From the NCBI GenBank assembly GCA_903824295.1, contig CAIJWE010000051.1, positions 48,798 to 112,797 on the forward strand: a stretch of 64,000 nucleotides of DNA, read 5' to 3'. The DNA comes from an uncultured Chlorobiaceae bacterium. GTDB lineage: Bacteria > Bacteroidota > Chlorobiia > Chlorobiales > Chlorobiaceae. The first letter of the stretch is position 1, and the number at the start of each line of letters is the position of its first letter. The position numbers were made by a program, and so were the translations under genes. The notes beneath the pieces are model-generated. The model was not told the origin of the DNA. It did not search any database and was given only the letters and a program-made list of their open reading frames with translations. Shown in pieces: positions 49,110-59,441 of the stretch.

Positions 49110-49829
49110 ATGCCCCTGACCCAGCGCCACACCGACTACCACACCCACATCCTCCCGGGCCTCGATGACGGCCCGAGGGAAATGGACGTCTCGCTCGAAA
49201 TGGCGCGTCTCTTCGCATTGGCCGGCTACCGCGAAATCTACTGTACGCCGCACCTCATCAAAGGCATGTTCGATGCCTCTGAGGCCGATGTGCTGCAAGG
49301 ACGCAACAACCTGCAACGAGCGCTCGAAAAAAATGGCATACCCATCAAACTGCTTGTGGGTCGCGAATACTACCTCGATGAATTCCTGTTGGATCTTATG
49401 AAGCACCCCATGCTTCTCGAAGGCACAACGTGCATCATGATCGAAATTCCGGCCAACACCTCCGTCGATCTGGTAAAGGAGAGCCTGTTTGCGGTCAAGC
49501 GCCGTGGCTATACACCGCTCATCGCTCACCCCGAGCGCTGTCAGTTGCTCGAAATGGCGGACCATTCGCAGCACAGCCCCGGCCGGTTCAAACGGTGGCT
49601 TTCCGGAAGTCGTGAGCAATACAACAACAACCAGCCGGGCAATGATCTGCTCGACTATCTCAAACTGCTCGGCTGCCAGTTTCAAGGCAACCTCGGCAGC
49701 ATAAACGGCCAATACGGCAATCGCGTAAAAACAAGCGCCCAGAATTTCCAAAAAAATGGCATCTACACCCACAGTGGTACCGATGCCCATTCCCCCGAAT
49801 CCCTGAAAACCATCCTTGGAATCGCATAA
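49110..49829 (+). CDS. PHP-family tyrosine-protein phosphatase (CpsB/YwqE-like)
   Basis: DYHTHILPGLDDGPREMDVSLEMARLFALAGYREIYCTPH; HPERCQLLE; HSGTDAHS. Confidence 0.92.
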   Translation: MPLTQRHTDYHTHILPGLDDGPREMDVSLEMARLFALAGYREIYCTPHLIKGMFDASEADVLQGRNNLQRALEKNGIPIKLLVGREYYLDEFLLDLMKHPMLLEGTTCIMIEIPANTSVDLVKESLFAVKRRGYTPLIAHPERCQLLEMADHSQHSPGRFKRWLSGSREQYNNNQPGNDLLDYLKLLGCQFQGNLGSINGQYGNRVKTSAQNFQKNGIYTHSGTDAHSPESLKTILGIA

Positions 49830-49854
49830 CCGTAAGGGCGGGGTCCTCCCGCCC
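49830..49854 (+). repeat. REP-like palindrome copy (GTAA subfamily), abutting the phosphatase stop codon
   Basis: ccgtaagggcggggtcctcccgccc followed by ctctt. Confidence 0.92.
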
Positions 49855-49920
49855 TCTTCACACGTAGCAATCAAACATCGCAATCCGACATTGCATCCAA
49901 ATTAATACATTCCCGTCCGT

Positions 49921-51876
49921 TTGAAACGCCGTTTTTTAACCATAAGCCGAAAAGTATTTGCCTCTTCCCGACTTTTCAAGCTTGTCACCGTTGTCGTTTT
50001 CGATATCTGCGCAGCAGAGTTCGCTCTGTGGATTGCGTTATCGATGCTTTCCGGAGAGTTGCAACGGCCTCTGGTGCTGGAGTTGATAGTTTACCTGCTG
50101 GCACCAGTCGTGATGTTACCGGTCTTTCTTTTTTTTGGTATATACAACTCAATTCAGCGCTTCAACAGTTTTGACAGCTTTGTCACTATTGTGAAGGGTG
50201 TTGTTTGCTATAGCATCATCTTTTCTTCTCTGTTCTTCTTCCTGGATGTTCCGACCATACCCTTTTCAGCCGCAATTCTGCAGCCAATACTTCTTTTGCT
50301 GTTTGTCGGTGGAGCGAGGGCCCTGCCTCGTTTGCTGAGCAGCAGCATCGAAGTCCTCCATCAACAAAGCTGCGATACTTCTGACAATATTCTGGTTTAT
50401 GGTGCCGGTACAGCAGGGGTGGAGATTGTCAGAGCCATCGGCAGAAGCAATAAATATGCTGTTGCCGGTTTTATCGATGATAACGAGGAGCTGCAGAGGC
50501 GCACCATCAATGGCAAAACCGTGTTCAGCCCTTTGGCGGCTGAGTCGTTGCTCGGCAAGGGTGAAATAAAAACAATTTTGCTTGCAATGCCCTCGGCAAG
50601 CCGCAGTCGTCGTAATGAAATTGTTGAGCGATACCGAAAATATCCGGTGCAGATCAAGATGCTGCCCGTAGTTGACGAGCTGGTCGAAGGCAGGGTAAAT
50701 CTTTTCGATATCAAGCCGGTTGAAATCGAGGATCTTCTCGGCCGTGACCCGGTACCGATCGATTACGCTCTCATTGATCAGGTTATTGCCGGCCAAATTG
50801 TCATGGTTACCGGAGCGGGAGGCTCCATCGGCAGCGAGCTCTGTCGCCAACTGCTTAAGGCCAGGCCATCGACGCTGCTGTTGCTCGACAATACAGAACT
50901 GAACCTCTACTCGATTCATCACGACCTCACGCATCGCCAGTCACGCATCTCTTCTTTAACAAAGATTGTGCCACTGCTTTGTGACGTCACCAATAGAGAG
51001 CGTATCTCAGAAATAATTCGCACGTTCCGTCCCCAGGTCATCTACCACGCAGCGGCTTACAAGCACGTGCCGATGGTTGAACACAACCCTGCGGAAGGGA
51101 TTCGAAACAACGTTTTTGGCACACGCTCCCTCGTTGAGGCAGCATTGCGGTACGGTACAGGCAGCGTTGTGCTCGTCAGTACCGACAAGGCCGTACGGCC
51201 AACCAATATCATGGGCGCAAGCAAAAGGCTTTGCGAAATGATACTCCAGGCACTTGCCGCAGAACCCGGGCACACAACCTGCTTTTCCATGGTGCGCTTT
51301 GGCAATGTGCTCGGTTCAAGCGGTTCAGTGGTGCCGCTTTTCCGTGACCAGATCAAGAGCGGAGGCCCCCTGACCATAACCCACAAGGATATTACCCGCT
51401 ACTTCATGACCATCCCCGAAGCAGCACAGCTCGTCATCCAGGCCGGGGCGATGGCTTCATCGGGTGATCTCTTTCTGCTCGAAATGGGTGAACCGGTCAA
51501 AATTGTCGATCTCGCCTACAAGATGATTGAGCTTTCAGGCCTTACCCTACGCACCAGCGAAAAACCTGACGGTGATATCGAAATCAGCTATACCGGACTC
51601 CGTCCAGGCGAAAAGCTCTACGAAGAACTGCTGATCGGCAGTCATTCCACCCCGTCGGCCAATCCTCGTATTTTCAAAACAAGAGAGCACTTTATCCCCT
51701 GGAGCGTACTCGATGAAGAGCTTGAACACTTTGCCGCAGCTATCAACAGCAATGACGCACGGAACATCAAATCGCTGCTGAAGCATCTCATTCCCGAATA
51801 TGAACCTACCATTGCTACAACAGAAGACCTGCTTGCCATGGAAGAGCGGAATGGTTACAAAACAGCAACGGCATAG
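49921..51876 (+). CDS. Nucleoside-diphosphate sugar epimerase/dehydratase, CapD/WbpM/FlaA1-like (TTG start)
   Basis: N-terminal TMs; VYGAGTAGVEIVRAIG; VMVTGAGGSIGSELCRQLL; STDKAVRPTNIMGASKR; TGLRPGEKLYEELL. Confidence 0.94.
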   Translation: MKRRFLTISRKVFASSRLFKLVTVVVFDICAAEFALWIALSMLSGELQRPLVLELIVYLLAPVVMLPVFLFFGIYNSIQRFNSFDSFVTIVKGVVCYSIIFSSLFFFLDVPTIPFSAAILQPILLLLFVGGARALPRLLSSSIEVLHQQSCDTSDNILVYGAGTAGVEIVRAIGRSNKYAVAGFIDDNEELQRRTINGKTVFSPLAAESLLGKGEIKTILLAMPSASRSRRNEIVERYRKYPVQIKMLPVVDELVEGRVNLFDIKPVEIEDLLGRDPVPIDYALIDQVIAGQIVMVTGAGGSIGSELCRQLLKARPSTLLLLDNTELNLYSIHHDLTHRQSRISSLTKIVPLLCDVTNRERISEIIRTFRPQVIYHAAAYKHVPMVEHNPAEGIRNNVFGTRSLVEAALRYGTGSVVLVSTDKAVRPTNIMGASKRLCEMILQALAAEPGHTTCFSMVRFGNVLGSSGSVVPLFRDQIKSGGPLTITHKDITRYFMTIPEAAQLVIQAGAMASSGDLFLLEMGEPVKIVDLAYKMIELSGLTLRTSEKPDGDIEISYTGLRPGEKLYEELLIGSHSTPSANPRIFKTREHFIPWSVLDEELEHFAAAINSNDARNIKSLLKHLIPEYEPTIATTEDLLAMEERNGYKTATA

Positions 51877-51901
51877 CAACAACGTCCCCCAAGTTTATTA
51901 G

Positions 51902-53722
51902 ATGGATTCTACACAGACGATTACAACGCTTCTCAAACGCCTTTGGCATCACATCAGCCCGCGACGTCGGGGGCAATTCGGCCTGCTTCTCATCCTGATG
52001 ATCGGTGCATCGTTCGCCGAAATTCTCAGCATAGGTGCAGTACTTCCTTTTCTTGCCGTACTGACCGCTCCAGAGAGAATCTTCCAGCTCCCTGCAGCCC
52101 AGCCATTCATCCGGGCAACGGGAATGACGAGTGCCAGCCAGCTCCTGCTTCCGCTCACCTTTACCTTTGGTATTGCAGCCCTCATATCTGGAGCCATGCG
52201 GCTCCTGCTTCTATGGGCCAGCACACGCCTTTCCTTTGCAACAGGCGCCGACCTCAGCATCAGCATCTACCGCCGTACTCTCTACCAGCCCTACGCGGTG
52301 CATGTTGCGCGCAACAGCAGTGAGGTGATCAATGGTATCTCAGGTAAAGCCAATGGAGTCATCTACAATGTCATCGTGCCATCTTTGACCATCATCAGTT
52401 CAAGCATCATGCTGATCGCCATCCTCATGGCTCTTTTGTCGCTCAATCCCATTATTGCGCTGGCAGCATTTGGAGGTTTTGGCTTGATCTACCTCTTTAT
52501 CATCAAACTGACACAAAAGCAGCAGTTGATCAACAGCCAGTGTATTGCCCACGAATCCACACAGGTCATCAAATCACTGCAAGAGGGGTTGGGCGGCATA
52601 CGCGATGTTCTGATCGATGGCAGCCAAGGGGTTTATTGCAAAATCTATCGTAGTGCTGACCACCCCTTGCGCAAAGCCCAGGGAAACAGCTCTTTTATCG
52701 GTGCGAGCCCACGATTTGGCATCGAGGCACTCGGCATGATGCTTATCGCTCTCTTGGCTTATGCACTCGCACAACAACCCGACGGCATCGCCAAAGCAAT
52801 TCCTGTGCTCGGAGCACTTGCGCTTGGTGCCCAGCGTCTGCTGCCAGTATTGCAGGGAGCTTATGGCTCCTGGTCAAATATACAAGGCGGGCAGGTTTCG
52901 CTGCGCGATGCACTCGAACTGCTCGATCAGCCTCTGCCCGATTATGTTGATCAGCCATCAGCCAAGCCAATTCCGTTCCGTCAACAGATTGATTTGAATA
53001 ATCTCTCGTTCCGTTATACCGAGCAAACACCCTTGGTACTCAGCAATCTCAACCTCACCATACAGAAAGGGAGCCGCATAGGCTTCATCGGCGTCACCGG
53101 CAGCGGCAAAAGCACACTGCTCGACATCATTATGGGGCTGCTGCAATCCACATCGGGCACTATCGAAATCGACGCTCAACCCTTGACTACAGGCAACAAC
53201 CGGGCATGGCAGGCGCATATCGCACACGTCCCGCAAGCAATCTTCCTCGCCGACAGTACCATCGAAGAGAATATCGCCTTTGGTGTACCAAAAGGAAAAA
53301 TTGACCACGACCGGGTCAAGCAAGCCGCCCGTCAGGCACAGATTGCCGACATCATCGAAAGCTGGCCAAAAAAGTACCAGACCTATGTCGGCGAACGTGG
53401 TATTCGCCTATCGGGAGGCCAGCGCCAGCGCATCGGCATCGCCCGTGCACTCTACAAACAGGCCGATGTCATCATCTTCGACGAAGCGACCAGCGCCCTC
53501 GACAACGAAACCGAGCAAGCCGTCATGCAAGCCATCGAAAGCCTCGGCAATGATCTCACGGTACTGATAATCGCCCATCGGCTGACAACGCTGAAAAACT
53601 GCACACAAATCGTAGAACTGGCCGACGGGGGAATCAAGCGCACCGGCACCTACCAGGAGATCATATCACCCGTAAGGGCGGGGTCATCCCGCCCTCTTGA
53701 ACCAGCCCCGATCACCCCATGA
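51902..53722 (+). CDS. ABC transporter ATP-binding/permease (MsbA/PglK-like); C-terminus encoded by a REP
   Basis: TM domain plus [52 protein letters not shown]; tail [18 protein letters not shown]. Confidence 0.92.
   Translation: MDSTQTITTLLKRLWHHISPRRRGQFGLLLILMIGASFAEILSIGAVLPFLAVLTAPERIFQLPAAQPFIRATGMTSASQLLLPLTFTFGIAALISGAMRLLLLWASTRLSFATGADLSISIYRRTLYQPYAVHVARNSSEVINGISGKANGVIYNVIVPSLTIISSSIMLIAILMALLSLNPIIALAAFGGFGLIYLFIIKLTQKQQLINSQCIAHESTQVIKSLQEGLGGIRDVLIDGSQGVYCKIYRSADHPLRKAQGNSSFIGASPRFGIEALGMMLIALLAYALAQQPDGIAKAIPVLGALALGAQRLLPVLQGAYGSWSNIQGGQVSLRDALELLDQPLPDYVDQPSAKPIPFRQQIDLNNLSFRYTEQTPLVLSNLNLTIQKGSRIGFIGVTGSGKSTLLDIIMGLLQSTSGTIEIDAQPLTTGNNRAWQAHIAHVPQAIFLADSTIEENIAFGVPKGKIDHDRVKQAARQAQIADIIESWPKKYQTYVGERGIRLSGGQRQRIGIARALYKQADVIIFDEATSALDNETEQAVMQAIESLGNDLTVLIIAHRLTTLKNCTQIVELADGGIKRTGTYQEIISPVRAGSSRPLEPAPITP
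53670..53694 (+). repeat. REP-like palindrome copy (GTAA subfamily) inside the ABC transporter CDS
   Basis: ccgtaagggcggggtcatcccgccc followed by ctctt. Confidence 0.93.
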
Positions 53723-54489
53723 AAGCAGTAATCCTCGCCGGCGGTCTCGGCACCCGCATCTCCGAAGAGTCGCACCTTAAACCCAAGCCCATGATCGAAA
53801 TCGGAGGCAAACCCATTCTCTGGCACATCATGAAGCTTTACTCCGCCCATGGCGTCAACGATTTTATCATCTGCTGCGGCTATAAAGGCTATGTCATCAA
53901 AGAGTACTTCGCCAACTACTTTTTGCACATGTCCGACGTCACCTTCGATATGGCGGAGAACAAAATGGAAGTGCACAAGCAGAAAGCCGAGCCCTGGAAG
54001 GTCACACTCGTCGATACCGGCGAAGATACCGCAACCGGAGGCCGTTTGAAACGCGTAGCAAAATACCTAAAACCGGATAAGCCCTTCTGCTTTACCTACG
54101 GTGATGGTGTTGCCGATATCGACATCACTGCCGAAATTGCTTTTCATAAAAAGCATGGCAAACTGGCCACCGTGTGTGCCGTCCTGCCACCCGGTCGCTA
54201 TGGCTCAATCATAAAAGATGGTGAAAGCGTCCTTGGCTTTGAAGAAAAGCCACCTGGTGACGGCTCATGGATTAACGGAGGCTTTTTTGTGCTGCAACCT
54301 GACGTGTTGAACTATATTGATGGGGACGCCTCATCATGGGAAGGGGAGCCATTAGTAAACATTGCTAAAGATGGCCTGCTCGCGGCCTATGAGCACAGCG
54401 GCTTCTGGCGGCCAATGGATACTTTGCGTGATAAAACTTATCTCGAAGAGTTGTGGGATAATCATAAAGCCCCATGGAAAATATGGTAA
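53719..54489 (+). CDS. rfbF: Glucose-1-phosphate cytidylyltransferase
   Basis: [68 protein letters not shown]. Confidence 0.96.
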   Translation: MKAVILAGGLGTRISEESHLKPKPMIEIGGKPILWHIMKLYSAHGVNDFIICCGYKGYVIKEYFANYFLHMSDVTFDMAENKMEVHKQKAEPWKVTLVDTGEDTATGGRLKRVAKYLKPDKPFCFTYGDGVADIDITAEIAFHKKHGKLATVCAVLPPGRYGSIIKDGESVLGFEEKPPGDGSWINGGFFVLQPDVLNYIDGDASSWEGEPLVNIAKDGLLAAYEHSGFWRPMDTLRDKTYLEELWDNHKAPWKIW

Positions 54490-55580
54490 ATCAACAGATG
54501 AGCGGAATCAATCAACACTTCTGGGCTGGTAAAAAAGTGCTTATTACCGGCCACACCGGCTTTAAAGGCTCATGGCTTGCCCTCTGGCTCAACATGCTCG
54601 GAGTCGAAGTTGCCGGGTACGCTCTTGAGCCTCTGACCCCGAACGACAACTTTGTCCTCACTGGCCTCGACAAAAAGATCAACCACCACATCGGCGACAT
54701 ACGGAACTACGACCAACTGCAAGAGTTCTTTCATGCAGTCAACCCCAAAATAGTTTTTCACCTTGCCGCCCAGCCGTTGGTGCGTGAGTCATACAACGCC
54801 CCCAAGGAAACCTATGACATCAACGTCGGAGGCACCGTCAACCTGCTCGAATGCTGCCGCCAGACGGAGTCGGTAAAGGTCATCGTCAACGTCACCACCG
54901 ACAAATGTTACGAAAACAGGGAGTGGGCCTGGGGATATCGCGAAAACGACCGTCTCGGCGGTTACGATCCCTACAGCTCCAGCAAAGCGTGCAGCGAGCT
55001 GGTCACTGAGGGATACCGCAAATCATTTTTTCATCCCGACTCCTTCGCTACGCATGGTAAAAGCCTCGCATCGGCAAGGGCTGGCAACGTCTTCGGCGGA
55101 GGCGACTGGCAAGCCGATCGTATTGTCCCTGACTGCATTCGCGCCCTTGAGCAGGGTGAGCCCATTATTGTGAGAAGCCCACATGCCGTCAGGCCATGGC
55201 AACATGTACTTGAACCCTTGTCTGGCTATCTGCTGCTTGCTCAAAAAATGGCTGAAAATCCGGCGAGCTACGCTGAATCCTGGAATTTCGGGCCCGAAGA
55301 ATCAAGCTTTCTCTCAGTCGGTTCACTTGTCGACCGCATTGTCAGAACATGGGGAGAGGGTAGCTGGCAAGACCACTCAAAGCCGGGAGCCCTGCACGAA
55401 GCAAACCTCCTGAAGCTCGATATCAGCAAAGCAAAATCCCAGCTCGGGTGGTCGCCCCTGTGGAACATTGATAAGGCCATTGGCGAAACAGTGGCATGGT
55501 ACCGCCAATATCCCGCAGGCAACATGTACGATCTCTGTCGCCGCCAGATCACCGACTACATGAATAACAGTACATCGTAA
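54474..55580 (+). CDS. rfbG: CDP-glucose 4,6-dehydratase
   Basis: [77 protein letters not shown]. Confidence 0.96.
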   Translation: MENMVNQQMSGINQHFWAGKKVLITGHTGFKGSWLALWLNMLGVEVAGYALEPLTPNDNFVLTGLDKKINHHIGDIRNYDQLQEFFHAVNPKIVFHLAAQPLVRESYNAPKETYDINVGGTVNLLECCRQTESVKVIVNVTTDKCYENREWAWGYRENDRLGGYDPYSSSKACSELVTEGYRKSFFHPDSFATHGKSLASARAGNVFGGGDWQADRIVPDCIRALEQGEPIIVRSPHAVRPWQHVLEPLSGYLLLAQKMAENPASYAESWNFGPEESSFLSVGSLVDRIVRTWGEGSWQDHSKPGALHEANLLKLDISKAKSQLGWSPLWNIDKAIGETVAWYRQYPAGNMYDLCRRQITDYMNNSTS

Positions 55581-55583
55581 AAA

Positions 55584-55608
55584 CCGTAAGGGCGGGGTTC
55601 TCCCGCCC
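55584..55608 (+). repeat. REP-like palindrome copy (GTAA subfamily)
   Basis: ccgtaagggcggggttctcccgccc. Confidence 0.92.
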
Positions 55609-55644
55609 TCTCCCAGAATAGTAAACAAACTCAGAAGGCCTGCC

Positions 55645-55899
55645 ATGCAAGCAGTAAAAGCACTCTACAAAGAAGGCAAAATCCAGTTGCTCGCGCCGCT
55701 TCAAGGTGTTACCGAAGCCGAGCTGTTTGTCATCGTGCTCGACAAGGTTGAGCAAACGGGTAATGCCGTCACGACCTTCAGTGCTGTAGAAGTGAGCTCT
55801 GAGCAGGAATTCAAGTCGCTCGGACTCGCAAGTTTTTTTGATACCAACGAAGACAAAAACGTCGATTGGGAGGAGATGTTTGATGTTAAGTCCCGGTGA
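55645..55899 (+). CDS. Putative antitoxin of a MazF/PemK-type module
   Basis: 84 aa; [33 protein letters not shown] resembles AF2212/MazE-partner antitoxins; acidic C-terminus; overlaps the toxin start by 17 nt. Confidence 0.65.
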   Translation: MQAVKALYKEGKIQLLAPLQGVTEAELFVIVLDKVEQTGNAVTTFSAVEVSSEQEFKSLGLASFFDTNEDKNVDWEEMFDVKSR

Positions 55900-57490
55900 T
55901 ATTGTCCTTATAGAATTTCCTTACACCAACCAGGCCGGTAGCAAAGTGCGCCCCGGATTGGTACTTGGTGTCAGTTCAGAACATCGGCAAGATGATGTCA
56001 ACGTTGCCTACATCACCTCCGAGCTTGATTGTTATATCTATGACCCCTCTGCGGTCTCTATCACAGCGGGAGATATGGCACAAGGTACGCTCAAGCGCGA
56101 CAGCGTGGTGCGGGTTGACAAGGTACTGACCATTCAGAGCAGCAAGTGCCGTAAGGTAGCCCGTATAAGCCGCAGCAAAATTGATGAGGCTTTGCGCAAA
56201 GCAACGGCACTGCATGTTGAAAGTTTTGCCGCCAACAAGTACATGGTGCCTGTGTTCACCCCCGGTATCACCCCAGTCCCCCCATCAGGCAAAGTGCTGG
56301 ACGCACAAGAACTCAAATACATGGTCGAAGCCAGTCTGGATGGTTGGCTCACAACAGGCCGCTTCAACGCCGAATTCGAAAAAAAGCTCGCCAAATTTAT
56401 TGGCATCAACCACCTCATTACGGTCAACTCCGGCTCCTCAGCCAACCTGGTGGCCTTCAACGCCCTGACCTCTCCAAAACTGGGCGATCGGGCGATAAAA
56501 AAAGGTGATGAAGTTATTGGGGTAGCGGCAGGTTTCCCTACCACGGTCAACCCCATACTGCAATTCGGCGCAGTACCAGTCTTTGTGGATGTGGATCCGC
56601 TCACGCACAACATAGATGCCAGCAAAATTGAAGCCGCCATCAGTTCGAAAACAAAAGCGATAATGCTTGCCCATAGCCTGGGTAACCCCTTTAATCTCGA
56701 CGTGGTTACTGCACTGTGCAAAAAGCACAACCTGTGGCTGGTAGAGGATTGCTGTGATGCACTGGGGACAACTTATCGTGGTCAAATGGTAGGCACCTTT
56801 GGCGACATTGCTACACTGAGCTTTTACCCGGCGCACCACATCACCATGGGGGAAGGTGGTGCGGTGTTCACCAACAACAGCCAACTGAACACCATTGCAG
56901 AGAGCTTCCGCGACTGGGGCCGGGATTGCTATTGCCAGCCCGGCAAAGATAACACTTGCGGTAAACGCTTTACTCAGCAACATGGCGATCTGCCTTATGG
57001 CTACGACCACAAATACACCTACAGCCATTTAGGCTATAATCTCAAAATATCAGACATGCAAGCTGCCTGTGGTTTGGCTCAGTTGGAAAAAGCCCCACAA
57101 TTTATCCAGGCCCGTAAAGAGAATTTCACTTTTCTCAAAACCCGCCTGAAGAGCTGCGAAGAATATTTGCAACTCCCCGAGGCAACCGAACATTCCGACC
57201 CCTCGTGGTTTGGCTTTCCAATCACCGTAAAAGCAAGCAGCCCTGTTACACGTCTTGATTTGCTAACCCATTTGGATGAACATAAAATCGGCTCACGCTT
57301 GTTGTTTGCCGGTAATCTGACCCGACAGCCATATATGAAGGGCGCCAACTATCGTATCAGTGGGGACCTGACCAACACTGACAATGTCATGAACAACACC
57401 TTCTGGATTGGTGTTCAACCAGCGTTAACGAGCGAGATGCTGGAGTTTGTGGTCAACAAGATTGAGGGTTATCTCGGTGTGAATGGTTAG
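55883..57490 (+). CDS. Fusion protein: N-terminal MazF/PemK-type toxin domain + C-terminal CDP-4-dehydro-6-deoxyglucose 3-dehydrase (RfbH/DegT family)
   Basis: Single frame: [30 protein letters not shown]...AYITSEL...[26 protein letters not shown], then [50 protein letters not shown]...[42 protein letters not shown]. Confidence 0.88.
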   Translation: MLSPGDIVLIEFPYTNQAGSKVRPGLVLGVSSEHRQDDVNVAYITSELDCYIYDPSAVSITAGDMAQGTLKRDSVVRVDKVLTIQSSKCRKVARISRSKIDEALRKATALHVESFAANKYMVPVFTPGITPVPPSGKVLDAQELKYMVEASLDGWLTTGRFNAEFEKKLAKFIGINHLITVNSGSSANLVAFNALTSPKLGDRAIKKGDEVIGVAAGFPTTVNPILQFGAVPVFVDVDPLTHNIDASKIEAAISSKTKAIMLAHSLGNPFNLDVVTALCKKHNLWLVEDCCDALGTTYRGQMVGTFGDIATLSFYPAHHITMGEGGAVFTNNSQLNTIAESFRDWGRDCYCQPGKDNTCGKRFTQQHGDLPYGYDHKYTYSHLGYNLKISDMQAACGLAQLEKAPQFIQARKENFTFLKTRLKSCEEYLQLPEATEHSDPSWFGFPITVKASSPVTRLDLLTHLDEHKIGSRLLFAGNLTRQPYMKGANYRISGDLTNTDNVMNNTFWIGVQPALTSEMLEFVVNKIEGYLGVNG

Positions 57491-57605
57491 TTAAATTGTG
57501 CGAGCGATGACAGCGACTATTTGGTAAACGAGCCAATAAGGCTTATTTTTTTGATGAAGAAAAAATGTTAAACCGCAACAAAGGGCTTAACTAGTAAAAA
57601 CAATC

Positions 57606-57860
57606 ATGCAGAGCACCATCCCCATAACCTGCCCTCAAGAAATACTGCTCGGCTTGCACATGGATGCGCAGCAATTTGCTACACTTCTAAAAGAGCAGTC
57701 CGCCATGGCCTTATTTAGAGAGGGCCGGCTTTCATCTGGCATGGCAGCGAGTTGGTTGGGTGTACCGCGTGCACATTTTCTGATAAAAGCTATGCAGGGG
57801 GGGGCAACCCTTTTAGAAAACACACAGGAAGATTTCCGCAGAGAAACGGCCTTACTGTGA
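57606..57860 (+). CDS. UPF0175-family antitoxin-like protein
   Basis: LKEQSAMALFREGRLSSGMAASWLGVPRAHFLIKAMQGGATLLENTQEDFRRE. Confidence 0.78.
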   Translation: MQSTIPITCPQEILLGLHMDAQQFATLLKEQSAMALFREGRLSSGMAASWLGVPRAHFLIKAMQGGATLLENTQEDFRRETALL

Positions 57861-58339
57861 GGGTATTTTCTAATACAACCCCTTTTATCGCGCTTTCCAG
57901 CATTGACCAACTGCAATTACTGCCGCAATTATTTGGTAGTGTGCATGTTGCTCAATCGGTTATCGAAGAATGCGCAGAAGGCGGCAGGATTCTCGTTCCT
58001 TACTTGCAGAGCTTGAGCTGGGTGGTGCCGGTGGCCGATGAATCAAGTTCTAATATGCCCGTACTGTTTGAGCTGGATCGCGGAGAGAAGCAGACTATCT
58101 TGCTTGCCTCTAAACACCTCGATAGTACAGTTATTATTGATGAGCGTCTCGGACGAAATGTGGCTGAATATATGGGACTACAGGTCATCGGGACATTAGG
58201 CGTCTTGGCAAAGGCTAAAACAAGCAGGCTCATCCCATCGTTTTATGCGGCCGCTCAAGGTATGCGCGAACAGGGTATTCATTACAGCACGGGTTTGATC
58301 GTCAGGCTTGCACAATATTTAGGAGAAATCAACCCATGA
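57857..58339 (+). CDS. DUF3368 PIN-like putative toxin (GTG start)
   Basis: VRVFSNTTPFIALSSIDQLQLLPQLFGSVHVAQSVIEEC...LDRGEKQTILLASKHLDSTVIIDERLGRNVAEYMGLQVIGTLGVLAKAK; GTGA overlap with UPF0175 gene. Confidence 0.85.
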   Translation: MRVFSNTTPFIALSSIDQLQLLPQLFGSVHVAQSVIEECAEGGRILVPYLQSLSWVVPVADESSSNMPVLFELDRGEKQTILLASKHLDSTVIIDERLGRNVAEYMGLQVIGTLGVLAKAKTSRLIPSFYAAAQGMREQGIHYSTGLIVRLAQYLGEINP

Positions 58340-58356
58340 ATGGCCGCCCGATGCTA

Positions 58357-58381
58357 CCGTAGGGGCGGGGTTCTCCCGCAC
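58357..58381 (+). repeat. REP-like palindrome copy, degenerate (GTAG)
   Basis: ccgtaggggcggggttctcccgcac. Confidence 0.8.
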
Positions 58382-58394
58382 ACTAATTCGATTG

Positions 58395-59138
58395 ATGAAA
58401 ATAATATTCCTCGGCACCAACGGCTGGTACGACTCCCCGACAGGCAACACCGTATGCATCCTTATAGAAACCGATAAAGCATCAATACTCCTTGACGCCG
58501 GGAATGGTCTTTACAAAGCAGACCGCTACATCGGCCCCGACAAGCCAGTACACCTCTTTATCAGCCACACCCATCTCGACCATATTATTGGATTGCATAT
58601 CCTGAATAAATTCGAGTTTAAGCAAGGGCTTACCATACACACACAACCCGGCACAGGAACTGCATTGCAAACAATGTTCAGCTCAACCTACTCGTTACCA
58701 TTTGCAAACCTGAGCTATCCGGTAGGAATTGAAGAGTTTGAAGGTCTCTATAAAAACCAGAGCTTTGAGGTTCAAACAGCCAAAATGGAGCACTCAGTAC
58801 CAACAATCGGCTTCCGTATCAGCGTTAAAAATAAAATAATTGCCTATTGCCCCGATACCGGCTACTGCGATAACGCCGTCAAACTCGCAAAAGAGGCCGA
58901 TCTGCTCATCGCCGAATGCGCATACAGGCCAGGCGAAGAAAGTGAGAATTGGCCGCATCTAAACCCCGAAACTGCAGCAAAAATTGCTGTGGAAGCTCAA
59001 ACAAAACAACTTGCTCTCATCCACTTCGATGCCTATAGATACCCGACAATGGAAAGCAGGCAATTGGCTCAAAAAACAGCACAATCCATTTTTCCAAATA
59101 CTGTGGCAACCGCCGACGAGCAGTTTATAGAATTCTAA
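58395..59138 (+). CDS. MBL-fold metallo-hydrolase (RNase Z-like)
   Basis: MKIIFLGTNGWYDSPTGNTVCILIETDKASILLDAGNGLY; LFISHTHLDHIIGLHIL; LLIAECAYRPGEES; ALIHFDAYRYP. Confidence 0.88.
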   Translation: MKIIFLGTNGWYDSPTGNTVCILIETDKASILLDAGNGLYKADRYIGPDKPVHLFISHTHLDHIIGLHILNKFEFKQGLTIHTQPGTGTALQTMFSSTYSLPFANLSYPVGIEEFEGLYKNQSFEVQTAKMEHSVPTIGFRISVKNKIIAYCPDTGYCDNAVKLAKEADLLIAECAYRPGEESENWPHLNPETAAKIAVEAQTKQLALIHFDAYRYPTMESRQLAQKTAQSIFPNTVATADEQFIEF

Positions 59139-59441
59139 ATTAACTTCCCGAGGCTACTGACCACTCAAACTCATATTGGTTTCTTAACGTCTTAAATAGT
59201 TTTATAAAGCGCTTTATATTGCTAATTAATAGTTCGTATTTACTAAATAGCGTTAACGCACGAAATGCTGAAGTTTGCGGCCAGCAAGATCATGGGTTAT
59301 TTGTGCGTGAATTGCTAAGCATATATTTGTCAACGAATGACCGTATCATGAACAAAACCTTTATGGTGTAGGCTTGTCTAGTGTCAACGGTAGATATGGT
59401 AGTACTGTGCCAGTTTTCGAATACAAAATTACAATATTAGA

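Noticed and set aside
57490-57606. Possible terminator AATAAGGCTTATTTTTTT after rfbH
   Set aside because: Stem is short and AT-rich; too weak to call without folding energy.
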